From: Phycomyces nitens
Taxonomy: Eukaryota; Mucoromycota; Mucoromycetes; Mucorales; Phycomycetaceae
Assembly (NCBI GenBank): GCA_022702545.1
Contig: JAHRBC010000004.1
Span: forward strand, 6,106,001-6,170,000
Length of the DNA: 64,000 nucleotides
Direction of reading: 5' to 3'
Part shown: positions 44,418 through 57,509 of the stretch, piece by piece
Position numbering within the stretch: the first letter of the stretch is position 1
How the letters are laid out: each line of letters begins with the position of its first letter
Notes under the pieces: model-generated
Database searches by the model: none
The model's input: only the letters and a program-made list of their open reading frames with translations
Told to the model about the DNA's origin: nothing
Made by a program: the position numbers and the translations under genes

Positions 44418-45338
44418 CTAGCAACTGCAAGTCTCATACGATCTGTCTTCCTGACCATCCTCAGAACCTGACGTCACTCGGATAGTAGAGGAGCCTTGGC
44501 TCTTTTGTCTCAATGTTGGACTCTCGATAATCTTTGATAACAAAAAGGTTAATGATTAGTACAGGTTTTCAGGATAGAAAACAAAGCAGTAGTAGACTAC
44601 CTTTATTACGAGCTCCTCAAAGGCCTCCTTTACACCCATGTTGGTCTTTGCACTGCATTCCACAAAGAGACTCTGCAATTTACGTGCCAAATCCAAACCC
44701 TCCCTGTGGGATACCACTCGCGAGGACTCCTACTTGTGTGATCAGCAGCCATAAAAGGGGTTCTCGGATGACCTTGAATAGAAGGATAGAGACACAACTT
44801 ACCTTGTCGACCTTATTGCCCACGATCATCTTTACAACATCCGGACTCGAGCAGTAGGTATTGACTTCATTCCACCATGTATGGAGTGCATCAAAAGTCT
44901 CGCGGTTGCTCACGTCATAGACTAGCAAACTTTTAGATCTCCCATTCCCAGATAATTACCGTTTCAAGGCCTACCCAAAATAACACCCTGTGCACCACGG
45001 TAATATGACGACGTCAGGGTTCTGAATCTCTCTTGTCCAGCAGTATCCTAAACCAAAGTCTTAGCCAAGGTCTTCTTCATTGCAATAAACTAACCCAGAT
45101 CGTCAACTTGTAAGACTGGCCATCTACTTCCATCATGTTAACTTTGAAATCAACACCTATAATAGGGATATTAGAAATCATGCTCTGGACTTGACGATAT
45201 ATATTCCATACCAATCGTAGCCGATACTTCTTCTTGAGGTAAGAATGTGTCGTCGGTGAATCGCAACAGAAGCGAACTCTTGCCGACATTTGAGTTTCCA
45301 ATCAATAGTAATTTTAAGGTGGGAGTGTCGGTTGACAT
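44418..45338 (-). CDS. RAB18: Rab18-family small GTPase
   Basis: Predicted 207-residue GTPase from six exons: 45212-45338, 45095-45156, 44975-45047, 44803-44921, 44601-44729 and 44418-44531. Motifs: P-loop GNSNVGKSS (14-22), switch I with ATIGVDFKV, switch II WDTAGQERFRTLTSSYYRGA, NKVDK and ECSAKTNMGV. The sequence ends in CSC, a typical double-geranylgeranylation signal. GAQGVILVYDVSNRETFDAL and TYCSSPDVVKMIVGNK place it with Rab18. Family role: lipid droplet, ER and ER-Golgi membrane dynamics. Yeasts lost Rab18, but it is kept in early-diverging fungi. Confidence 0.9.
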
Positions 45339-47423
45339 TATGAGATTCAAGTGAAAGAAAGATGTTTGGGAAAAATAAATGGAGATGGACCAATTTCAGA
45401 GCTGTGCAACAGAAGTGGGGGTTGGGGGGTTATAGTTCCAAGGCAAATGGAATTGAGATTTCCTTATGCAGCGGACCCAGAGTACAGTGTTTCCATTTTT
45501 TGATTGGTTAATATTTTCAAACTCAATTAAGATATCTCTAAATCCTGTTTGGACAGCATTTCGAAATAAATTGGTCATTTTCTCCAAGTTGCTTTGGGTC
45601 AAAGACTTGGCTGTAGACTCCAAGATGGCCTTCTTCTTTTTTTTACCTATTCAAAATATGATTGATGATACAGAACAAAGCAGGTCAGTATGAGATTCCT
45701 TTATTCCGCCTAGAAAGATAACACGCTTTGGGATGTCAAGAATGCTATTTATTTTGAGTCGTGGTTGACCAAATAATCTTATATGGGAATATGATAAGGT
45801 AAACCCCATAAAGTAAAGCTGAATAAAAATGCACTTCTTTTTTTTATAAAAAAAAGTATGACATTGGGCACAAGACAGCTGGTTACAGCAGCATAACTAC
45901 AACCGTAGTAATACTATGGTTATACTGTGGTCATACGATTTCTTAACCAAAAGTCTCATTATACTTTTATTTCCAACTCTTTTGATATGGCTATAAAATT
46001 GTACAAAGGTCTCGATAGATAAATAGTTGATTTTATTTATTCCTTTGTTAAAATTCTCTCTCTACCCGTATTCATTTCCTTGTCCTTGTTTCGAACATTT
46101 ATACTCTATAGGCAACCCAACATGCGTCAATGTCAATTAGATTTCGATCAAGCATTGTTAAAACCCTGGAAATCCTTAAACTAGAGCGATGAATACGACG
46201 TTTGGTATTTAAATTATCCTGCGATTCGCGCACTTTTATTGAAACCAAGACTACATGGCACCTCTTTTTTTTATTATTTTTATTTATTTATTCATTCAAG
46301 GAATATTTATAAAGTATATTCTTCTGAATCAGTTCTTGGTGATATTTTACATTTTAAAATTAATATTATTATCACTATCACTATCAAGAGTGTTTGCAAA
46401 AGTGTAAAGATGCTTGAATACAAGGAAAAGTATAAAAACTTTTTAAAGACAAAAAGAATTCGTGTTAAAGATAAGTTTAAACTCTACAAGGCCACAGCGA
46501 TATTTGTTCCTTTGGGTTATGCAGGACTATTAATAAATTTTGAATATCTGAAAGAGTTTGTCAGTTAAATGGTAAATAAGTGTTGGATTAAGCAACACCT
46601 AATTAATCTATATTTTAGAAAACCAAGAAAAAAGGTATTAAAAGAATCGAGTAGCTTGATTCAATTCCCTGGTTAAATTACTTGTAATATCATTGTGGGT
46701 ATTGGTGACTATATTTTTTTACAAGAATTGAGTATATGAAGAGAAAGCATATGGCTAGAAATTTGTATTGCAGATACAGAGTGTGTGGTTGCGACCGATA
46801 AAGTCATGATTTTTTTAATAAAAAGAACATGAAAATAGTTTGGTTAATATAATTCCCAATATCAACCAATCAACTAATCAAAACCTTTGCAAATGAATAA
46901 AAGACTTGGCCTGTCAGACAGTCAATAGTTGATTATGTGTTTTATGAATGTATCAATATCAATTGAACTTGGGACCCAAAGAATGCGAGAATCTGTGCCT
47001 CCTTTTCAATATCTAAAATCCACCAACCTGTAGGTACTGAAAACATAATAAACTCTATATAATTACAAGCATAATTATGAGATTTTGTCAGTGTTTGACA
47101 AGTTCACCTGAGAAATATATAATTATTGCTATTGATCCCAGATCCAATATACCATTTTCTCCAAAAAAAGAAAACATCTGTATTGTGAATAAAGTATTGC
47201 TAGCCCAAAGTCATAGAGATCTTTATATGATTAAATAAAGACTCCAAAAAGTATTCTTCTTGACTTTAGGGTATGGTGATGTACAGTCTATTCATTTTAA
47301 AAAAAATTCCAATACAAATACACCATATTGAATTCTTTTTTTTTAGAAATATATATATATGTATATACCAAAATGCAATAGAAAATGTATTATGTGTAGA
47401 GATCGGTTAACGCTGGTGAATAT
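45339..47423. other. AT-rich intergenic region
   Basis: No supported gene. On the minus strand about 45480-45640 reads as a coding-like stretch (KSLTQSNLEKMTNLFRNAVQ, FRDILIEFENINQSKNGN) with an upstream acceptor-like TTTTGAATAG but no start; it is possibly a relic. On the plus strand a lysine-rich frame at 46410-46568 starts MLEYKEKYKNFLKTKRIRVK and is unrecognised. (TA)n runs lie near 47351. Confidence 0.4.
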
Positions 47424-48876
47424 CTAGGTGGTCTTCTTATTGTGGTTCACATATCCAATGCCAACACAGGTCATCAGGATTGTGTTTGAGGATTCCTCGG
47501 GTTGGATTTTGAAAGAAACCCCAAAGAAGTCCTTGAGGTCGCGCAAGAACTGGATACTAATAAACATGTGCAAACCATGTAAATAAGAATTCGAAGAATC
47601 TCACACCAATACAACCCGTCAATATACTTACGTGAATGGAGAAAGCTGTCCCACCCGTACCTTGCCAACATCTTCAGGCGACAAGACCATCAGCAGGAGA
47701 TTCAGCCATTGGCTTGCTGTGTCAATACAACCTCCCTTTTGGATCTCATTCAACAGCAATCTAGCGGCAACGACACCAACATCTTCTGGGGTTTGTCCTG
47801 GCTCGGCTGCCTTTTCTGCTGACAAAAGAGCACCCTTTGTCGTTTCTGCCACCAAAGACAGAGCAAAACCAGGAGACCTAATTCACATGTCTATCAGCGG
47901 TCATGCATCTGACAATCAAGCCCTTTCAAGTTTCTTACTTTCCACTCTCAGCTCCCTTGTACACATCAGTATAGATGTAGATATCAGGAATATATCGGTT
48001 CAATACAGAGCGCGCAGATTCAACCAGGCGGTTGGCAGTCTGTGGAGACACACGGGTACAGTACGCAATACCACGGATACGCTTAATTCTACCCTCCTCT
48101 GTGAACTGAACTGGCTTCAACTGGCGAACACAATTACAGGTGAACATAACCTCTCCTCCACCCAATGGTGGTGCTCCTCTCTTTGAAATCTGTATATCGT
48201 TTAATGATCCATGCCGTCAATACTCTTTTTTTTATCCTATATACCTTGAGCTCCACATTCTCTTCAATACCAAACCGCTTCAATTGAGGCAACAGCACTG
48301 TCCGGACACTATCCATCTAAAACCATAAAGGACACATGCATTCTAGTCATTACACACTTAAAAGGAGATTCATTGAATCTTTGCCTTACCGAAATGTCAA
48401 TGTGATCAGTTGTGATTCCCTGGAGGGTCAAAACAAATGGCAATTTCGAAAAGGGTGCAAGTGCGATCATGGGTTCCAGGTAATAGGCTATGCTTCTATC
48501 TGTGCCGCAATCGTGTTCCACGCGTCCTCCCTGAATACCTCCAGGTCTATATACGATCGAAGTACCTAGACCGAGTCTGTCAGCTTCAAGTTTTTGATTC
48601 GTCAAGGCTAGATGGTACCTGTGTAGCTGATCTCGATTGTCGATCCGTTGGTTACTTTTTCAAGCAATTTAAGGAAGCTTGCCTCGTATTCTACGAGTAA
48701 TAAAGAATAAAGATGTCAGTTTTAGTCCACAAATAGTACAATTACTCACCTCTCAGACCAGGATTTTCGTCATTAGACCGGATCTTGTCAATGCGAACCA
48801 CCTTTCCACTCAGGGTTGCTAATATAAGGCGCTGTCGTAGGTAGTTGTGACCCTCGTATCGTACTAGTTTGCTCAT
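47424..48876 (-). CDS. RCL1: Rcl1, RNA 3'-terminal-phosphate-cyclase-like protein
   Basis: Predicted 358-residue protein from seven exons: 48750-48876, 48619-48690, 48390-48565, 48245-48316, 47939-48189, 47632-47877 and 47424-47556, all in phase. Conserved Rcl1 segments: YEGHNYLRQRLILATLSGKV, NDENPGLR, KVTNGSTIEISYTGT, GGRVEHDCGTDRSIAYYLEP, MDSVRTVLLP, RGAPPLGGGEV, RIRGIAYCTRVSP, YTDVYKGAESGKSPGFALSL and VAETTKG. Family role: Rcl1 binds Bms1 in the SSU processome and is needed for the A2 cleavage of pre-rRNA. It lacks cyclase activity, as the family has lost the catalytic histidine. It is divergent from the PI31 gene. Confidence 0.92.
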
Positions 48877-49294
48877 TATTCTTAATGGAGATACAAAGTT
48901 GCCTAGAAACGCTCTTTTTTTTATGGACCTGGCCATGAAGCAGTCACTGACTGTCTCGGTCGATCCCAAGTGGTGGCTTAGATTGGCATGATCAGACAGG
49001 CTAGGGTTCTAGAGCCCTTTTTAGGATACCATTGATACAGTATAAGCATTATATCTGTGGAAATGTTTGAGACTTTTGCATGAGGCCGTCAATGGACAAG
49101 GAAATATTTGCAAAATGGCTGTGAATAAGTAAAGGGCATGATATAATGGAGGTTGGCAGTAAAGATTAATATCAGAGACATATGATTGGATAGGACAATG
49201 AATTTCAAGCAGCCACCATGCGCAGCCGTGACGAATTTAAAGTAGGAAACACCATTACCGTGTTGAATGGCTCTTTTACTTGTAACAATTAGCA
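48877..49294. promoter_or_regulatory. Divergent intergenic region between RCL1 and PI31
   Basis: These 418 bp separate divergent start codons and must hold both promoters. No TATA element or recognised motif stands out. Confidence 0.45.
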
Positions 49295-50638
49295 ATGGCT
49301 TCAAACACATTTGATACTTCTTTGGTCCTAAAGCTTCTGGGGAAATCCGTTGATGGCACACTTAAATCGCCACAAGACGCATTGGCTGCTGCAGTGCATG
49401 CAACGATGCTGAGTGCGGGATACAAGCTTAGCGAACTCAGTCAAAGTAAGAAAATGGACACCGTGATTTCTGTTATTCTATATGAATTCACATCAATACT
49501 GTTTATCAAGCTAGCAAGAATGATCAGACTAAATTGCCTGTTGGGTGGAATTCATTGGGACCAAGTTACTATGGAAATTATTACGTCCTTGAAGATTCTG
49601 GTTTGAAGGCTGAAATTAGAGGTGTAAAGATGGGCAATAGCTTTATTCTGCTTGGCTTGAGTGGGGTAAATATCAAGAGGATATTTGGTGCTTAAAATGC
49701 ATGGTTGACCTTGGTTGTCTAGGATAAAACTATTCAACTTGATCTCCCTGTTGAAGCGTACACATCAGCGGAAAAGTTTCCCATCGAGGCAACAAGCAAA
49801 GAGCTGGTTTCTGGATTTATTTCTGAAGAAAGATTTGAGAAATTGGTCAACCACATCAAGAACACCTTTCTGCATGAACTAACTTTGGGTTCCACAAACT
49901 CGGGTTATGAAAGTACAAGGTAGAAAATTTTAAATTTGTACCGCATTCTTTGTAGAAATACAAAAAAGAAAAAGAAATGACCTTTAAAGCCCTATTAGAC
50001 CCAAAGAGACACCTGCAAAAAGAAAGCCTCTTGAATCAGAGGGCATTCCGGCCTATTCTTCCTTGGAAGACAATTCACGTCCAAGGTAAATCAATACAGT
50101 GCCAAATAAGCCAATAACAGTCGATAGTACTCGTGGAAATCCTTTTAGCGTGGGTCGATCAGATCTTGATCCTCTTGGAGGACTCCATATCCCTGGGTAA
50201 GTTTTGGCATTGTAGAGCCATTTCATTATTCTTATAAATTGTTCTATAGCCCAGGAGATGGCACCCATGTAGGCCCTTCTCATCCAATGTTCAGTCATCG
50301 ACACGATCAGCAGAACACTGACATATTTGGTGGCCCTCAGACATTGCCCAGGTAAGTAACAACTGAAACTCGGGCTGACCATATATATATATAAAAGGGT
50401 GAATCTCTAATGGTTTTGGCTGCAGAGGGGCTGTTCCTCCAGGTGCACGCTTTGATCCTATTGGTCCATTTGGACAACTTCCCGGAAGAGGTGGTCTTGG
50501 TGGACCTCGCCGTGGTTTCAGTGGTGAGCCTGATAACGATGAGATGTCTCCTCCTGTAAGTTGCTGGTCACCAAAATAAGAGCCTTTTTTCTTAATTTTC
50601 CGTATTATTTTTAGGGCTACAACAACATGTTTATGTAA
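49295..50638 (+). CDS. PSMF1: PI31-like proteasome regulator
   Basis: Predicted 304-residue protein from eight exons: 49295-49445, 49511-49665, 49723-49919, 49999-50085, 50128-50196, 50250-50351, 50426-50555 and 50615-50638. The N-terminal FP (Fbxo7/PI31) domain includes DALAAAVHATMLSAGYKLSE, LPVGWNSLGPSYYGNYYVLE and FILLGLSG. The C-terminal proline/glycine-rich part has the PI31 signature NPFSVGRSDLDPLG then GAVPPGARFDPIGPFG, ending PPGYNNMFM. Family role: binds the 20S proteasome through the disordered C-terminal region and modulates its activity or transport. The last exon encodes only seven residues. The YNNMFM tail occupies the place of the HbYX-like end of animal PI31. Confidence 0.9.
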
Positions 50639-50807
50639 AGACCATTTGACCAAGCTATAGCAAAAACTTATTGGCCTGGTATGGCGTCTTTAAAACAAGT
50701 TCCACCAAAGATATTACTACGTCAGCAACCCTTTGCATCTCAAAAATAATAAAACCCATTTTATTTTAAAAAAAAGCCAAGTAATATCTTGTCTTTATCT
50801 AATCTAA

Positions 50808-52610
50808 ATGACATTATCAGAAGCTTCTTTTGTGGTATTCTCAGGAGGATCAGCCTGCAATTACATTGGTGCGTAGAATAGAATAGCGTGGGAATACTCA
50901 ATACCAATTTACTGACAGACACACAGCAAACGCTTTCCAAGCCATTACCCCAAACGTGTGCTATATACTTGGCATCTCTGACAATGGCGGCTCAACAGTA
51001 AGTAATCTCTCTATGGGCCTTGAAGCTAATAGTCCTTAGAGTGAGCTCCTGCGTGTCCTAGGTGGCCCCAGTATTGGAGATTTGAGATCTCGATTAACTC
51101 GCCTAATCACAGTTAATGGCAACGATTCCGAGGAATCCATGGCTGTCAAGGACCTTTTGAGTTACCGCCTTCCCCATGAGGGAGATGATCATGACATTCG
51201 AGATGAATGGGTTATGATTGTCGAGGGTCGACATAGGTATACCAGAAATTCATTTTTGATCTAGAGTAAAATACCAATTGATCTCTGAATAGGTTGTGGG
51301 AGCGTATACCGACTGAGAAAAAGGAGACAATACGAGGATTCCTTGTCCTGTTCAATTGCGAGATTCTCAAGAGGGCTCATAAGCACTTTAACTTTCGCAA
51401 TGGATCGATTGGAAACTTTTTCTTGACAGGCGCTCGACTGTTCTTTGGATCCTTGGAAGCAGCTGTCTTTCTGTTCTCTTCAATTACGGCCATTCGTGAG
51501 CCAACCTGCGTTGTTCCGGTCATCAACACTAATCATACAGCCGCAATTGCAGCCCTCTTGGAAGATGGCCAGGTCTTGAGAGGACAATGTGAAATCAGCC
51601 ACCCTGGAGAACCTAAATTAAGTAATGTGGCCATGAATCCTATCGATGCCTTTTCAAGGCTGGCCCTACCAAACTCCCCAAACCAGGCAATCGCTGAAGA
51701 GCGTGTCAATGGCAATCTGACGTTTTCAAAGACAACCGAAGAAAAGCTTTCTTCGCCTATTCGACGCATATTCTATATGAATGAATATGGACAGGAAATA
51801 TACCCCTTGCCAAACCACAAGGTTATCACACATCTCGCCAAGCGAAAGTACTTGGCGTATTCTATTGGATCTCTCTATACCTCCATTCTGCCATGTCTAA
51901 TTCTTCGTGGGATTGGAAAATCCATTGCTACTTCAGAATCCATAAAGCACAAGATTCTGATATTAAACGGCACAATGGATCGTGAGACAGACGGATACAC
52001 AGCCATAGACTTTATCTGCACCATCACAAACGCTTTGAACGAGAGCCAGCTGGTCGATGCAAGGCACAAGTTCTACGACAGCCTCACAGAAGGAGAGGCA
52101 GCATCACATCACCAAAAGCACTCTGGAAAGCGACATCCAGACTTCTTTGCCCGACCAGTCAATCATGGTTTCAGACAATGGCCGCCTCCAACACGCAGAC
52201 CCCATTTGCAATTGATGATGCCACCAAAGTCTACTGTCAACCGAAGCTTCTCTTCATTGCAACAAGAGACATACCCTCTGACCAGCCTAGGGTCTGCTGT
52301 AGATGGAATGTCCTTTGATTTTCCACCGGAATTAGTTCCAAATTCACCTCCTTCTACATTCATCACCCACTTGGTCTACCTTTCTAATTCTGGTAAGCTA
52401 CCAAAATGTGTCTGAAGCAATATTAACGATGTTCCTGACTTCTTTTCTTTTCTTCTTCTTCTTGTAACTGCAGAGGTCCATGTCGATGTACCGGCAGTCG
52501 AGAAACTGGGCATCAAGTGCTTCCAAGCCCATCCTGATCCAGCGACCAAGGAGCCTCAGTATAATGCTGATGAGCTGCAAAATGTGCTCCAATCCATCAT
52601 TAATGCATAA
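50808..52610 (+). CDS. CofD/YvcK-like UPF0052 protein
   Basis: Predicted 521-residue protein from five exons: 50808-50868, 50927-50997, 51040-51236, 51293-52392 and 52474-52610. The fold starts with FVVFSGGSACNYIANAF (nucleotide or phosphate-binding start), then ILGISDNGGSTSELLRVLGG and PSIGDLRSRLTRL. Further family blocks: FNFRNGSIGNFFLTGARLFF, EPTCVVPVINTNHTAAIAAL and KHKILILNGTMDRETDGYTA. This is the layout of the CofD/YvcK family, which includes archaeal 2-phospho-L-lactate transferase and bacterial YvcK/GlmR. Fungal members are annotated only as UPF0052, and their substrate is unknown. A low-complexity insertion (about residues 380-450, with HHQKHSGKRH and RRPHLQLMMPP) is not part of the core. 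Confidence 0.82.
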
Positions 52611-53276
52611 ATGCTTCATTTCTTATTCAAATCTTTATAAATATCCAAAAATATGTGTAAATTTGAGGCCTGCATTTCTACTGTACTGGAATATCAGAAA
52701 GTATAATTGGTTTTTGAATCCAAATTATTCCAAAACAAATAGATTAATAGAGGAGATTCAAGAAATGCTGCTCACCTTTAAATACCCTGTCCTCGTATAA
52801 ATCAGTCCAAGACTCTTGATAATTTAGAAACTAATGAGATTTTTACACCCAGACAAAATAACTTGGTTTTCCAAAAATAAGCATTTTTAAACAAAAAAAA
52901 AGGGCTGTACAAATAGTATACAGAGTAAAAAGCTACAAAATCATTTTACTAATAAACTCCAAATCTCATCTTCTTCTTCTCTTTTTTTTGGACCAACTTT
53001 AGTCTAAATAGGCTTTTCTTTTTTGGGGAATTTATAAAATGAATCTATTGCATAAATATTTTGGGTGGTCATCAGTTTTTATGACGCAAGCTAAGAATAT
53101 TGCGGGTATTTAAAATTAAGGTATATTTAAAGATTGATATTTGTTGAATTGAAAATAAAAATAATAATAAAAATAATAAAAATAATAATAAGAAAAAGAA
53201 CAATAGCAACAATAGCAACAATAGCAACTCTCAACTACACTTACATTTCTTACTTATTTTTTCTATAATCTTAAGG
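52611..53276. other. Intergenic region with trinucleotide repeats
   Basis: No gene recognised. An (AAT)n stretch followed by (CAATAG)n/(CAACAATAG)n occupies about 53153-53228, immediately upstream of the next start codon. Confidence 0.5.
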
Positions 53277-56200
53277 ATGGGCAGCAGCACCTTAACATCT
53301 GATGAATATTCATCAGAAGGAAGCGACATGGACATCTCTGACAGCGAACTCGAGTTGCAGAATCTAAATGGTCTTCCAAACTCACACTCCAAAAAAGATT
53401 CATCCGTATCAGACCAGCACAACTCTACTTCACTTACCGAGGACAATGGTAAGGATGACCTTTAATCGAACCACAACCTTTACTGGTCTCTCTAAACAAC
53501 CACCCGATTAATTTATTTCAGCCAACCCTGCTCATGCAAACGGCAAAAGTCCTTTTTGTGAATTTAACCTTGTCGATTGGGAAACGGCAAACTACCAGAG
53601 TCATAATTCAAGCCTTTTTGACATTAACGAATCGTTTATTATTGACACAAGTGAAGACAGTCCAGAGCTCAGTCAGGCTATCGAATCGCTCTATGGCCCA
53701 TTTCCTGTTCCATCCCAAGACTCTCACAATAGCTATCTGGGCTATACAAGACCCCAGTATACATCACCACAGCCGGCTGCCAGGCCTTTCAAGTCAGTAG
53801 CTGAACAGCCATATCTTGCCAAGCATATGCTTGAGCTCGAACTCCTCAAGAAAGAGATTGGAGAAAGGGAGAAAAGAATCAAGCTGGGCAAACAACGCCT
53901 GCCTGTCTTATCAGCCTCATCCGGCAGCCCTACTCCACCTCCCCCATCTACAGAGGAAGCGTCTGCAATTACCTCTTCTGATATACCAGAAATCCAGTCA
54001 GTAAAGGGACTCCAGCCCGATATTGATCCAACATCGCAGACAGAAATCAATGCCGCGATCAAGGCAGCAGTGTCTGCAGTAGCAGAACCTACTGCCAAGC
54101 CAGAAACCATAGTGGCAGCTACAAATCTATTAAACAAATGCCGCGACCAGATTCACAAACTGTCAGACAGTGCCACGGAAAAAGAAAGCCCTGTAAATGA
54201 CTCTAATGCTGCCCCCAAGAGCCCAGACAACCTTTTGGATATGACTACAATGACTAATGCTCTTAACGAGGCTACAAATCGCTCTATGCCAATCATTATA
54301 GAGGATGATGACAAACCAGAGGACATGCCTAACCACAAAGATAATGATTTGGAAGATGATGATTCAGACTCGACAGCTAGTATTACAAAAGACACGATGG
54401 ATATTGACGGTTATTCTGAAAACGATGATTATGATTCTGATTCAAGTTACAAGACTGCTCCATCATCGCCTGTTCATGATGATATACGCGACTTTGAAGT
54501 GGTGGCTACTAAACTTCAAAAGTCGATTAAAAAGTACGAAGACAACATCAATGACTTGAAACAACAAAAGGAATCTATCGAAATACGAAAACTTAGACTC
54601 CAAGTCAGCCTTTCTATCGCTCGTAATAGACAGAACATAGCTAACAAGCAGGCACTCAAGAAAAAGGAAACATTGGCATCCGTAGGAGAAAAGCGAACCA
54701 ACAGTACGGACCACGACATTGATTCGATTGTCTATAAGAAAAAGCGGCATGTATCAGAGAGTATGGCCAATCTGCCCTCGCCAATTTCTGATCCTTTGAA
54801 TGGTGGAGAGATGTTTGGTGTTCAGAAACAAGGCTTGCAAAACATCCCCTCGTACTTTGATACAAGAGGCCTTATGAATGGACCAGGATATGGAAACGGA
54901 AATGTTCATAATTACTACTCTCATCCAATTCCCCAACCACACCAGCCAGTTCACCAGCCAGTTCACCAGCCAGTTCACCAACAAATCCATCAATTGGTCT
55001 ATCCTCAGGCACACAAACCTGCATATCCAGCACCTCCTCCACCCCCTCCACCACCTCCACCGCCCCCACCAACTCAACCATATCCATTACCCCCAGCACA
55101 ACCTCCTGCTCCAATCCAGACACACGTACCAATCCAAACCTCTCCACAGCTATTAACTCCCAGACCAACCATCACCACTGAAGCTATAGCACAACCACCA
55201 CAGCAACAGCAACAGCTACAGCTACAGTCACAGCCACAATCTATATTCACACCCTACTCTTCTTTTTCCGTACGTCACAAACGAAATCAACAGATGCCTC
55301 CCCAGACATCACCCGTCACTCCAACTCAAACCAACTCCTTACCACCTTCACCAAATTCCAGCGGATTCCCTATCGTAGATGGCATGAAATTGGGAAACTA
55401 TCTTCTTGAAGTTGAAGAACTCATAAAGATGCGTATGGAATCCTTACAAGCATCAATTGAACCAGAGACTCCCATCAAACGCTCACCCCCACGAGCCCTT
55501 CGACTAATGACAATCGACGGAATCACATTGACGTTGAATTCGATACTCTTGACAAGAGATGATGTCTCTGATCAACAGCCACTGGTATGAAAGAAAAGAC
55601 ATCACAAAAAAATGGTTTGAATTGCTAAAAACGACATTTATCTATAGATAAACTCTAGTGCAGCCTCAAAAACATCTTGTATTTCAGGTACAACTGGTGG
55701 CTTCGAACCATCTGCTCAGGTACGCGTTTCGTTGCAGCTTAGGAAACTGATATGTGAGCCTAATCTATTATTATTATTATTTTTTTAAAAAAAAGTCCCC
55801 GACTATACAGAAACTACTGTCTGGGGACCAAGAAGACGATTCCAATGTCGCTCACGAGAGTATTTTATACAATATAATGGAGCGTAATGTCGATAGAGTA
55901 TGTTTGCGCATGCCAGAAGTCCAGAAACACCTACACCAGATCGTAAAAGCCTTGCCAGAGAATTTTATAGAGTCCATTGCATCAGAAGAACTGTGGGGCA
56001 CCATAGAGGTAGGAAAGGCAAAAGAACTCGCAGCAACCGCCGCACTTTCCTATCCAAACGTAGAGGTCCTGTGGGATATATATGCCGAACTATGTCTTTA
56101 TCACCATGGACGGACAGAGACCTTTTTGAATGCGATCAAGACGATTCTTGAACAAGTTCCGCTTGCCTTTGATGTTCATTGGCAGCGGATTCGTGTGGCA

Positions 56201-57509
56201 AAGAACAGTGAATATAGACAAGGCATTGCAAATAGCTTGCTGAAGCACATTTCAGAAAACAAGACAGGTCCAAGATCGTTAGGTAAGTACCAGTCAGTAG
56301 AATAAAGCTTTGGCTAGTCTGGATAAGGAGATAGACAGAGAGGGTTGTGTAGTGGGGTGACTCATGGGGAATTGGTACCTTGGGGGTATTGTTTTACTGT
56401 TTTTAGGAGACATGGCCATGTCAAATATGACTTCAGAAGTTGTTCTCCGTATCATACGACGTGAAGGACTATCGGTGATCCTAAAGTTTCTAACGGGCGC
56501 AGAAGATACGATCAATACCCAAAAGGTCCAGACGTTTTCCTTGGAGGATTCCCAGACTCAATTTTACATGTCTGATCATGACTTGTATATTGTCTGGATG
56601 TCCATATTATACTACTTCTTGTGTGGAAAACTGCCCAGTTCAATCAGCCGGCATTGGATGAGATCTCTTATTGCAAGTGGAGAAAGACCGTCCAAGAAGC
56701 TTCTGTTCACCCTTTCTTGGTCATCTGTGGTTGCTAATGGCGCTTTAACACGCTCAGAGCAGATTGGATCTATAAATATCCTGCTTTCGATGCTTCAATA
56801 TTTTAGCAAGAAAGCACGGAGCAATGATGTCAAACGCCCACTGCTTATTGGCGTCTTGCGAACCCTTCTAGATTTACTCGCTCACATGGAGTGCTATAAA
56901 CGTGCAGGTGCCCTTGCGCTGATTCGCGGTGGATTCGAGGTGGAAGGACTACGCCCAGAGGTTTATGACATTGCAGCTCACCTAGAGACTCTTATGGGAG
57001 ACCACTCTGGTGCTGTCGTGAGACTTTCGACACAGATGCTGCGACTTCCTATTAGCCAGCGACTTGCACTTGCCTATCGATCTGCCCGTCTCCTGAATCC
57101 TTCTCGTACAAGCTCACTTGATATCTTACATGAGGCTGCTCGACTGGTAGGTTTACCGCTCACTATCGCATACAATATGGATGATTGCGATATATTGAAG
57201 AGTGGAAATATCGAGGTAAAAATCGATTTTATCCGCCGTCTCTACCTTACCGTTCTCGGTATGGACACCCTCTTTCCTCTGCCGTTCAAGAGATCTTTCA
57301 ACCCAAAGGAATTTAGACGCTCGACATTTGCATGGATCAATTTGATTTTCCTGACCAGTGTTGCGCGCTGGATATATGACAAACCGAGCTTGGATGATAC
57401 ACTCACCCAACAGATCTCAATGGCGTGCGATTTGGGGCTAAAGTCTGTGGAATCTGAAGACTCGAGATCGCTGATATTTAAGTATACATCAGATTGTGTC
57501 CGACTATAG
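53277..57509 (+). CDS. 1298-residue low-complexity and helical protein, possibly Red1/ZFC3H1-like
   Basis: Five exons (53277-53448, 53522-55584, 55648-55719, 55796-56282 and 56407-57509) join in phase. Residues 1-760 are mostly disordered: Ser/Asp-rich stretches, an acidic block (SITKDTMDIDGYSENDDYDS), one predicted coiled coil (LQKSIKKYEDNINDLKQQKE), three HQPV repeats, a run of about 14 prolines and a Gln/Leu run. Residues from about 770 to the end are helical and resemble HAT/TPR-like arrays (VLWDIYAELCLYHHGRTETF, LDLLAHMECYKRAGALALIR, ALAYRSARLLNPSRTSSLDI). This disorder-plus-HAT layout recalls fungal Red1/ZFC3H1 scaffolds of nuclear exosome targeting, but I do not see the zinc finger that defines them, so the assignment is tentative. 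The exon structure itself is well supported. Confidence 0.7.

Noticed and set aside
47632..48186. 184-codon plus-strand open frame opposite RCL1
   Set aside because: It crosses two RCL1 exons and an intron, and the RCL1 reading is supported by many conserved blocks.
53742..54137. 131-codon antisense frame opposite the 1298-residue gene
   Set aside because: The sense frame is continuous and spliced in phase. The antisense frame has no recognisable features.
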